In this document: in pieces, positions 24,719-34,565 of the stretch
Layout: every line of letters starts with the position of its first letter
How positions within the stretch are numbered: position 1 is the first letter of the stretch
Origin: Trema orientale
Taxonomy: Eukaryota > Streptophyta > Magnoliopsida > Rosales > Cannabaceae
Length of the DNA stretch: 64,000 bases
Direction: 5' to 3'
Assembly (NCBI GenBank): GCA_002914845.1
Contig: JXTC01000002.1
Coordinates: 3,581,388-3,645,387 of the forward strand
Program-made: the position numbers and the translations under genes
The notes under the pieces: generated by a model
What the model was told of the DNA's origin: nothing
What the model saw: the letters and a program-made list of their open reading frames with translations, nothing else
Databases searched by the model: none

Positions 24719-26990
24719 TGTGATCGAATCATGTCTCGATTGTCCCCACCATAAGTCTCCTTTATGTATACTATATTTTGGGCTTTTTTTTTCGTAAAAT
24801 TGATGTTTCTTAGGTTCTGAAATAAAATATGATATTTATATTTCATTTCACTTTTAAAAACAAAAAATAAAGATAAAAATAAATACTGCCAAATAAGCCA
24901 TTAAAATAAATATCGAATTAATCATTGACCGGGACTTGGGACTGATGTCCAAGTACCAGCTTAACATGATCTATGGTCCTATTGAAAAATATCACAGATC
25001 GTTTTTCTTTTCCATAAGTATTTACTATATCATTTGACCTTAGTTTTGTTTTGTTTTGTTTTATTTATCTTTTCGAGTTTATACGAATGGCCTTTTTTCA
25101 CTTCATTTTGATAAATATCGTTGTTTTCATTTTTATACAAAATGGTAAAGTTTATCTGTTTTTACATCGAGTATATCAGACATTCAGTAAACCAGATGTA
25201 AGTAATCAATTTAATACTAATGTATCTCAATTCTTATACTGGGTTTATCAGATATATAATACAATAATATTGAGAGAAATTTAGGTGGATGACCAAAATT
25301 TTAAATTTGATTAAGTAGATGTCCACTTTTAAAATTTTATAGCTAAATGTCCAAGTAGATATATTTTTACACTTGGTAGATACACATATCTACCAATTTT
25401 AGTTACTGTTTTGAAATGCACTGGGTATATAATTTTTTATACTTGGTATATAAAATTTTACACTTGGTATATATGAATATATACCGGACATTTTGCTATA
25501 ACTTTTGACAAAGGGACATTTACTGAAATTAGGCCCAAAATTTGGTCATATTTCTATAAGCCCCTAATATTGATGTACGTATTTTGAAATAAATAAAGTC
25601 CGACATTTTGTTATAAAACAAAAGCAAGAGATAATTATTAAAATGAACCATGAAACACGGCCACTTTCCAATAAATAAGTGAAAATGTGGTTGAAATTTG
25701 TAAGTGACAAAGGGACTAGGAATAGAGAAACGGCTTCTTTCAAAATTCTAGGCCCAAAGTACCAAAAATTAAAGGGATTCTAATACTTATACCTGCAAAA
25801 ACCGAAAAGAATTACAAAAATACAGAAGTTAGGATTTTTTCCAATTTTTGTACGGTTTTAATTAGGAAAATATCACTTTTTAAAAAAGATTTAGAAAATT
25901 ACCATTTTTAAAATAGTTATTGGTTACCGGTTTCTGGAAACTAGTTACCAGTTATATACCAGTTATAAATATCTTCGATTACTAGTTACCAAACTGGTTA
26001 CTAGAAACTAGTTACTATTTTAAAAAATAGTATTTTTATAAATATTTTTTTAAAAAATGGTATTTTTCTAATAAAAATCGTACCACACCGTGAAAAATAC
26101 AAAAGCACCGTATTTTTCCAATTTTTTTCAGAAGTACCGTATATTTTCTAATTTCCCCAAAATTAAAAAATGATGGCTAAACTTAATGAAAAATCCCAAA
26201 TTGATTTAGAAAAATCACTTTTTAAAACGCTTTTAAAAAAATAACACTTCTAATATATATATTTAGAAAAATACCATTTCTTCAAAATTAGTATTTTTCA
26301 ATAGTGCCCGAGGTAACCAATTAAGGTATTTGAAGTAACAAATCTAGTTACTTGATGTAATCGGTCAAATTACCTGAGGTAACTTAATTAGCTACTTCAA
26401 GTATCTCATCCATTTATCAAAAGTGGTATTTTCTAAATACTCTTAAAAGTGGTATTTTTTTAATTAAAATTCTGAAATTTTTTAACAATTTCAAAATCCT
26501 GGATTTTTCAATTTGTTTTTGAAAAATTACTATAAAAATCAAATTACCTCATAGAGAAAAGGGCATGTGTAGGATTAGTTTGGGCCTAAATAACTTTTTG
26601 TGCATTTGTTTTAAAATGACACTTTTAGAAGCATCAAAAACGTCTTAAGCTATAGGTTTTTGACCATGAAAAAGTCCTAAATAATAGTTTTGTTATGGTC
26701 AAAAAGCTACTGGCACTCTTAAAATTGTCATTTTTAGAAAAATGCATAAAAAAGTCATTTTGGCCCAAGTTAGTTCTATTCATGTCATTTTCCCCTAGCA
26801 ATAGTGCTGTATCATTGCCCGCTAACTTCACCCTGGCCCAGCCCTTTTTGCAGCCCAAACATAGGGAGGCGATCTTTCTCATGAACTTGAGCTTTTTCTC
26901 TTGCAAACAGTAGAGCACAAGCTTTGAATAAATTAGCTGTATACTACTTTTTTTTCTTCATTAATTAAATCTACCACCATACCACTTTTT
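24719..26990. other. Non-genic DNA with 'ggtattttt' repeat family
   Basis: No gene is supported. About 25290-25500 has three or four variants of an 'acttggta.ata' phrase. About 25850-26500 is built from repeated 'aaaa.tggtatttttctaaat' and 'tagttac' phrases in both orientations. The same phrase recurs at about 36905-37080 within an intronic element, so it is a dispersed repeat. Confidence 0.55.
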
Positions 26991-27004
26991 TAAAATGAAT
27001 TATT

Positions 27005-27272
27005 GACGATCTTGACGGATTCTTGAATAATTCTTGACGTCAGCAACGCTCTTGACAGATTCTTGACGATCTTGATGTATTCTTGATGGATTCTTGATAT
27101 TAGCGGCGATCTTAATAAGTTCTTGATGAATTCTTGACAGATTCTTAATAATCTTGATGGATTCTTGGTGGATTCTTGACAGATTCTTGACGTTAGTGTA
27201 ATCTTGACAGATTCTTGATGGATTCTTGACAGATTCTTGATGAATTATTGACAGATTCTTGACTAGTTCCCT
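27005..27272. repeat. ATTCTTGA minisatellite
   Basis: About 19 copies of a degenerate 11-base unit (ga(t/c)(t)cttgac/tg) stand head to tail, with gat/aca/gga linkers. Two 'gacgt.ag' spacers interrupt the run. No coding frame is present. Confidence 0.8.
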
Positions 27273-27279
27273 TCCAAAA

Positions 27280-28388
27280 GCGGTAGAATCTAATAGTGGT
27301 GGTAAATTTAGTTAAACATTTGAAAAAAATAGTAATTGTCTACTTAACCCATGAGCTTTGTAGTTTTGGAGAAAAAGTTCATAAATATCCGTTTTCAAAA
27401 TCATATTTTCATAAATACCTTTTTTATTTTTATTTCATAAATACCCGTTTCTATACTTGCTTTTGGAGAAATGTAGACCACTATTATTTTACACAATGTA
27501 TATGCTGGTCTACATTTCATGAATAAAAATTACACTAAAAATTAGCACATATTTTAAAATATATATTATAGGTCAAATTTATAATGAAAAATGTAAACTA
27601 TAGTAAACATACATATTGTAAATGTATATCATATATATTTTACACATGAAATGTGTATCTCACAGATAAAATTTACATTATAAATATAGTCCCTCATATT
27701 TTGCATATGAAATTGGACCATAAAAATGAGTTTTTTTAAAAGAAAAATTAAAAAGGATATTTATGAAAATAAGTTTTAAAAATGGATATTATGTGTAAAT
27801 TTCTCTAGTTTTTGCTCTGGAAGCACAGCCTTTTTTCTTTTTTAAAAGGAAAAAAAAAAAAAAAGAAAATGTAGTTAGCACGTCTTCTTTCATTTAAGTT
27901 TCTTGAGCAAAAAGAGCTATATAATTAAAAGCCCTTTGTATGCGATGAAATTTCTTTTAATTTTATTGGACGTCTAATACAAGTTACTTAACCACCTTAT
28001 ATATTAGCGGCTACACTCCATTCATATGACGATATGCACCTTTTTGGCCAAAACATAATTTTGAACATAAGAAAGACGTGTAAAACAATTCCATATTCTT
28101 CACAAGGCACGTATAACTATGCCAACTGGCTAGCTAATTAATATTAAAAATAATGCTGGTTAGTGGTTGCTACTACATTACATATTTAACAATGTTCGCT
28201 ACTATATATTATCATTTTATTTATATAACTTGGAACAGTTGTGTTGGCTCCAAGTCTGTAAAGTCTTATTAGCGTTTACTTAAAATTTCTAATTGAGTGA
28301 CTGACTGTTTAAACATATAAGTTAACTGTTTAATATTTCTTAAGCATTATTTTATAATTGATCGAACTACCGACCATTTAAATCATCA
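27280..28388. other. Non-genic AT-rich stretch
   Basis: I see no gene. Around 27430-27720 several short inverted and direct repeats of 'tgtagaccactat', 'atgaaatgt' and 'ttacattataa' phrases occur. A poly-A tract lies at about 27850-27868. Confidence 0.5.
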
Positions 28389-28749
28389 GGCCTCGTTTGT
28401 TTCAACCGTTCCATTCCATTGGAATGGAAAATCCATTTGAATGAGTGTTTGTTTTAACAGCTCCAGTTTTTTCATTCAAATGATCTTTTAGAATGTGTGT
28501 TTGTTTCAATAATTCAGTTTTTCCATTCAAATGGTCCATCAGAAAAATTAACCATTGGAATGGTTTTTTTGTATCTTGAATGAGAATGGAAGGGGAGATG
28601 TGTTTTTGAATAGTCCATTCCAATGCTCCCATTCTAATTACAACTCATTCCACTATTTTTTCCATTCAAATGTCTCTCATTCCAATTATAATACATTCCA
28701 CAATTTCCATTCAAATACACACATTCAAATAAAGCGAACCAAACAGGAC
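28389..28749 (+). mobile_element. MITE family M1, copy 1
   Basis: The element starts ggcctcgtttgtttcaac and ends gcgaaccaaacaggac, an imperfect terminal inverted repeat. Internally it repeats 'tccattcaaatg' and 'ccattggaatgg' phrases. The same family occurs at 32388-32619 (inverted, truncated) and 33531-33846. It has no coding capacity. The superfamily is uncertain because I could not fix a clear target-site duplication. Confidence 0.75.
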
Positions 28750-29093
28750 ATAAGTAATTTCCTACAACAATGACAATTTGGCAATTAATTCATATATATT
28801 AGCCGTAGTTTTTGTGTGTGTGTGTCAGTGAGAGAGAAGTATACAGAAGATTTTATGCGTGACTTTCGAAGCAACTATATGTAGATGGACTTTTGGGATG
28901 AGTACTAGCTAGAGCAATTAATCACCATGCTACACGAAATGTCGTGCCGAAATATTAGAATACAAGAGTTTTCCTAAAAACCCGTATTATCCCTAATTAT
29001 TATTCATCTAAAATTTGTTAAAAGAAAATTGTCTTACATGAGTGCTTACTAGCCTAAGCGATCAGATATAAACTTTCAGCAGATGTTTAGATA

Positions 29094-29665
29094 ATAGGAC
29101 TGATAATTTGTGACACGACAAACCTGATATAAAATCTACACGAAGTTAACAGGTTTGAGTTTGCCTTAAACGGGTTCGGATCAAAATCAGATTGAACCGC
29201 AAAATCGTTTATTAAATGGATCGGGTTCAGGTTGACCCCGTAACCCGAAACTAATCCGCAATGGTCTATTTATTAAACGAATTAGGTTCGGGTCAACCCG
29301 TTTATGACTCGTGTAATACCTATTTGAAAATATTAGTGCATTTTTAAGACTTTATTATACACATATATTAAGATTTTATGTGGTTTTAATTTATTTTTGG
29401 CAAATATTAGTGTTTAAGTCATACGAATTTATGTTAAATGTGTTAAAAAATATATTTTTTTAACAAATTTGAATTAAACGGGTTAGCGGGTCGTATCGGG
29501 TTAACTTGACCCGAATATGGCCTATTTGAATAAATAGGATGTGTTCGAGTTAGAATTTTTGATACGATTATTAAACAGGTCGGGTTCAGGTTGAAGTATA
29601 TGATATTATATATAGATGTTGACACGACACAAACACGACCTGCTGATACGAATTGTCACCCCTAA
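29094..29665. mobile_element. Small inverted-repeat element with ACGGGTT(C)GGGTC motif
   Basis: The right end reads, on the minus strand, TTAGGGGTGACAATTCGTATC; the left end (taggactgataatttgtgacacgac) resembles it. The inside has repeated 'aacgggttcgggtcaaccc'-type phrases in both orientations. This matches a common class of plant non-autonomous repeats; no gene is present. Confidence 0.6.
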
Positions 29666-30380
29666 TTTAGAGAGAGAATAAGATGTAAATTACCAGTTTA
29701 CTTTATTAAGTATAAATTTATGATATATAGACCTTTTTTTACCATTTTTTAAATATTAAAAAGCCATACATTACATAAAGCTCCCTGGCTTTTTATTACT
29801 CTCTTTATCCAATGTTTTTTTTTTTTTCTTGGCTAATACAAGGTCTTTATTTTGACAAAGAACCAATTATTCGGATTCAGAGAGAGAGAGCCGAAATAAG
29901 TAGATTCCGTGTTTTAAGGGCTTGACACTGTGTACGATTAGACTAATTAAGGGACTAGTCTATACTCTATAGAGATAAATTTGTTGTTTTTCCTTTGTTG
30001 GTGTAATCATATTGTAAAATATTATTGCAATAATAAGCATGCATGTGCGGTTTGCAATAAGTTTGACATCAACAAACGTTATACTGTTCCCTAAATGGAC
30101 CCTGATGATAATAGAATAGATTTTTCATTTAGTTTTCTCCTCACTTTTTTTTTTTTTTTCCAGAAATACTCAACTTTAAGTATTCAGCGGCTATAATTTC
30201 ATTTCATTGCTTGAATGGCGGATGTTATAACTACGTTTAAAGGACAAAACTTTTTGTTCTATTTTTATTTTCTTGTCTTTAGCCTTTTAATTTCATTCCA
30301 TAAGACGCAAGATAGTAAATCTATGTTTTTTTTTTTAAGTGGGTACAAAACCCATAAACAACTTTAATCAATGAGACCAG

Positions 30381-30941
30381 TAGAAATGGCAATGGGCGGA
30401 TCGGGGACAGTTTTTCAATTTCCATCCGCATCTCCGAAAGTCAATTACAATACATATCCAACCCATTAATCATTCTTTTAGATACGATGACAGTGCAGGT
30501 ATTAACCAACGGATAACGGGGAAAACCGTGGTTACTCTTACCCATTGATAGTAATAAAATATTAAAAAAATGAGATAAAAAAACTAAATTTTTTTCATAA
30601 TCAACAAAACATTAAACACAATAATATACTAATAAACTCTAAACTTTAAATATATAAATACATATAATTCTGGATTCATTAGTTTTCCAAAGATATAAGA
30701 ATATAAATAGTGTAAAATTAAATACATATCTCTATGTATAATAATTTTTCTATGTGAATATATATATTAGGGCGGATATGGTGCGGATTATGCTAATATC
30801 GTCCCCGTACCATACCCGCATATTAACAGTGCGGTTATTTCCTGGCCTGATCATTTTCCTCGCTTGAGTGATTTTTCTACTCTTCATTCGGATCGTATAA
30901 CCACGGATACCTATAACTGTGGGTTATATTACCATCCCTAT
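30381..30941. mobile_element. Inverted-repeat element related to the 14.1-15.3 kb block
   Basis: The left end is tagaaatggcaatgggcgg and the right end, read on the minus strand, is tagggatggtaatataaccc, an imperfect terminal inverted repeat. The right arm shares 'acctataactgtgggttatattacca' style text with about 14215-14245 and 14665-14690. Non-coding. Confidence 0.65.
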
Positions 30942-31240
30942 AGATCAGAAATCCCAGAACAAAAGTTAGGATATTAATTCACGTGGACGACTTCACTAAA
31001 ATAGATTACTAATGTTTTTACTTAAACACAACTTTTTTACTTTTTTGTAGAATACGTGGTTAATTGTGCAAGAAAATAGGCCATTTTGTTTCTTTTACGT
31101 GAACAAAGTGTCAAGAAACATCCTCAAAGGTTAAATGATTTATTTTTAAAGAAAAAAAAATCAAAATCTTCAAACCGATCATTTTCGTTTCTAAATGAAA
31201 TCTTCGAAACATATATGATATAAAAATAGAGGAGCTCTTT

Positions 31241-31532
31241 GGGACTTTGTTTGGAATTTGGATTTTAGTAAGGAAAAAAAATGTGAGGAAAAAGTCAAAA
31301 AAAAAAGAAGGAAAAAATTTTCCTAAAATTCTATAAAATTTAGCATTCAAAATTTTTTCTCTTATAATATTTTCATTATAATCTAAATCCTCTAAATTTA
31401 TTGAAAATTTCCTTATAAAATCTCTGTAAAAAATTTTCATTCAATATATGATAAAATCCAAACAAAAGTAAATGGAATTCTTAGAAATTTACTTTTTTTT
31501 TTCTCCCTAAAATCCAAGATCCAAACAGAGCC
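31241..31532. mobile_element. Tourist-like MITE, about 292 bp
   Basis: The left end gggactttgtttggaatttgg (extending to attttag) pairs with the right end, which on the minus strand reads ggctctgtttggatcttgg then attttag. That gives a terminal inverted repeat of about 27 bases. Flanks are ttt and tta, close to the TWA target duplication of PIF/Harbinger elements. Confidence 0.75.
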
Positions 31533-31539
31533 TTATGGT

Positions 31540-31835
31540 GTAGAGATCAGTGTTTTGTTGCTGAAGTTTGTTGAAAGTGACTCCATAAACGCTATTGAAG
31601 TAATTAATTTTCAAACAGGTCTCTCAAATAATGATATTATAGTTAGAGATATCTGATATTTATTTGCTGATTGTGGTGTAGGTTCTTATTGCTATGTGGC
31701 TCGTGAGAGCAACAAAGTAACCCATACACTTATAAAACTTTCTCTTAGAGATGACTTCGTTTTTTTTTTCTTTATCAGTTGTAATTCAATGTTGTATTGC
31801 CTAGATTCTGGCTGATGATTTGAATGAATAAAAGT
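31540..31835 (+). pseudogene. LINE-like RNase H C-terminal relic
   Basis: A plus-strand frame encodes ESDSINAIEVIN, then an in-frame stop, then ADCGVGSYCYVARESNKVTHTLIKL. This resembles the acidic site and the SFVRRxxNxVAHxLAKxAL end of the RVT_3-type RNase H found at the C-terminus of plant LINEs and in related host proteins. It abuts the MITE on its left, and the upstream reverse transcriptase is absent. I judge it a LINE fragment; a piece of a host RVT_3 gene is the alternative. Confidence 0.45.
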
Positions 31836-32387
31836 GTTTAGTCTTCTCCATAAAAAGAAATAGAGGAGTTTACGGAATGAGTTTTAACTTTTAAGTCGGA
31901 TAGAAATTTATGGGATTGCAAGTTTAGGTGTAAAAATGAAAAAGAACAATACTCTGGTTCAAGATAATTATCGTGAATTAACCGTACGAATGTTACGGGC
32001 AATCCCATGGATATATGATGATTATTATTATTATTTTCTTTTTCCCTTCTAACAAATTTAATGAACTAATGCGAATGACGTAGATAGCAATAGCATGACA
32101 AGAAGAAAAAAAAGAGGTCACAAGATGAAACAAAAAAGAAGGTAGATTTTCCAAAAATTCGATGATTTTTTATTCAACTAAATAATGCCGGCAAAATTTC
32201 TTCATTAAATACACTAGAACATCCAAATATATAGATGAAAATAGGAAACAAGCAGTAAACAATAAAAATACAAAAAATATATAAAATGTTACTTACTATA
32301 ATTTGACCCAATAATTAAGGCAAATATTGATGAATGATTATCCTTAATAAGTTAGTACAAAATCTTAAATTTCCAAAAATATTAAAG

Positions 32388-32619
32388 AATGGACCATTTA
32401 AAAACACCCCTCCTCTTCCATTCTCATTCAAGACACAAAAAACCATTCCAATGGTTAATTTTTCTGATGGACCATTTGAATGGAAAAACTGAATTGTTGA
32501 AACAAACACACATTCTAAAAGATCATTTGAATGGAAAAACTGGAGTTGTTGAAATAAAAACTCATTCAAATAGATTTTCCATTCCAATGGAATGGAATGT
32601 GGTTGAAACAAACGGGGCC
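32388..32619 (-). mobile_element. MITE family M1, copy 2 (inverted, truncated)
   Basis: The right end ggttgaaacaaacggggcc is the reverse complement of the family start, and the block matches the first 230 bp of copy 1 closely. The distal end is missing at 32388. Confidence 0.75.
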
Positions 32620-33186
32620 AATATTTTCCCTTTTCTTTTTTAAAATTCTTGTTTCTGGTATCTTCACCATCAAATAACAAGAACAAGTCGGCTTTTAAAA
32701 AAGAATGTTTTCTTTTTTTTTTTTTTTTTCAAGATGAGGAACTTCTTTCGTAAGCAAACTAAATAAGTATAACTTTTTTTAATTAGAAATAAATACAACT
32801 TCTTTTTTCATTACTCGGGAAAAAGAAAATCAAACTCCTTTTCCGTTTTAGTAAAGTATGCACCCTCTTTTTTATTATTTTTTATACTTTCCTATTTTAT
32901 TATTTGACACATAATAAATTTCACTATTCAGTTTAACATTTTAACAATATAATAAAATAGAAATAACCTGTCAAAAAAGAAAAATATAATATATATATAT
33001 AAATAAGAATATAAATAAGAGAATGTATAACTAGTATTTTTCTTTTTATATTCTCTTTAAAAGATATTTACTATTTTGAGGCACTTTTTAAAAGAATGTT
33101 ATACATTTAATACAGAGAACTGCCTCGTGCCCATAAATATTTGCTTCAATAAAGGTAATGTAAGAGCTCTTAATATAACATCATTT

Positions 33187-33527
33187 TCGTTGTAAAACAA
33201 TGGGTGAATTGTAAAATAAATACCCTCAAATTTGAATATTTTGTAATTTAAACTCTGAAATTTAGACTCTGCAAAAGAATACACTGAGATTAAGAATTTC
33301 TGAAAATTAATACCCTGGACAGACTTTTTGACCAATTTTAGCAACCAAAAATAATAATATCCTTCATTAAAACTAAATTAATTCTTATTATTCTGTGAGG
33401 ATATTATTGTATTTTATCAGTTAAAATTATTCAAAAAGTTAACTCAGGGTATTAATTTTTAAAAATTCTTAATCTCAGAATATTATTTTACAAAGTCCAA
33501 ATTTCAGGATTTAAATTGCAGAATAAT
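33187..33527. mobile_element. Fold-back element, about 340 bp
   Basis: The left arm (gtaaaataaataccctcaaatttg ... ctgagattaagaatttctgaaaattaataccctg) is the imperfect reverse complement of the right arm (cagggtattaatttttaaaaattcttaatctcag ... caaatttcaggattt). The arms exceed 100 bases around a short centre, so the transcript or single strand could fold into a long hairpin. No coding sequence. It abuts M1 copy 3. Confidence 0.65.
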
Positions 33528-33530
33528 AAA

Positions 33531-33846
33531 GGTCCCGTTTGTTTCAACTATTCCATTCTATTGGAATAGAAAATCTATTTGAATGTGTGTTTGTTTCAAC
33601 AATTCAGTTTTTCTATTCAAATGGTCCACCTGAAAAATTAACCATCAGAATATTTTTTCATGTCTTGAATGAGAATGGAGGGAGTGAGGTGTTTTTAAAT
33701 GATCCATTCCAATACTCCCATTCTAATTATAACACATTTCACTATTTTTCCATTCAAATGTCTCTCATTCTAATTATAACGACCCCAACATATTTCACAA
33801 TTTTCATTCAAATACACACATTCAAATAAGCGAACCAAACGGGGCC
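33531..33846 (+). mobile_element. MITE family M1, copy 3
   Basis: It starts ggtcccgtttgtttcaac and ends gcgaaccaaacggggcc, the best-preserved terminal inverted repeat of the family. It lies about 270 bp upstream of the pyrimidine-rich leader of the receptor kinase gene. Confidence 0.75.
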
Positions 33847-34109
33847 AAAAACATTCTTCCTTTTTTTTTCGTTTTAAATAATCTTGGGCATTGCAACGGT
33901 CCAAGGAAGCGGTTCAAGAGAGACCACAAAAATTCTATAATACAGCATACGGCCTAAAAGTTTATAATAAACGGGAAAAAGAAAGAGAGAATTTTCAAAT
34001 TTTCAAATGTGTCACATCTTTTTCAACAAAACATAGTCTTTTATACGTACACCGATACACTGATGTGTAAAAGTCGGTTTATAGAGAAGTGCAATAAAGT
34101 CCAGTGATT

Positions 34110-34170
34110 ATCCCGACTCTCGCTCTCTTACTGTCTCTTTCTCTCTCTCTCTCTCTCCTCTTCTCTCCTT
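34110..34170 (+). promoter_or_regulatory. CT-rich promoter/leader patch of the SRF gene
   Basis: A run of ctctct units (about 34133-34165) in a pyrimidine-rich stretch lies about 400 bases before the start codon. Plant core promoters and 5' leaders commonly have such Y-patches. I could not place a TATA box or the start site with confidence. Confidence 0.4.
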
Positions 34171-34565
34171 GGCTCCTTCTGTGTTCTTACTCTTCAGTAG
34201 CTTAGCTATAAAATGGAACTGTGAGGACCCCACCTCAGTTCATCAAGCTCTGGATTTTGGTCACCATTTTTGTGTCAGAAATCTAGGACCTTATTTAGCA
34301 GCCTCTTTAATTCAACTTTACTCTGTACCCCAACTTTCATTTCCGGTATTTTCAGCTACAATATTTGAAGGGTCCCCTTTGTTTTTTCCAGATATGCCTA
34401 CCATAAAGATTACTTCTTCGTTTATAATTTTATAAGGTAAATGTATAGTTCTGTATAGAGTTTTGACTTGGGGTTTCTGTGTTCTCTGCTTTTTCACTTA
34501 TTACTGGTAAGATTTCTAAGAAAGAGGCCATTTGGGTTTCTGAATCCAACCCCGCTGAGCAAAAG

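Noticed and set aside
26634..26918. Overlapping frames on both strands (94 and 72 codons)
   Set aside because: No similarity to any family I know and embedded in dispersed repeats; most likely chance.
34169..34435. Open frame of about 88 codons in the SRF leader, possible upstream ORF
   Set aside because: It begins with TTG, not ATG, and its residue composition shows no domain. The region is explained as 5' leader.
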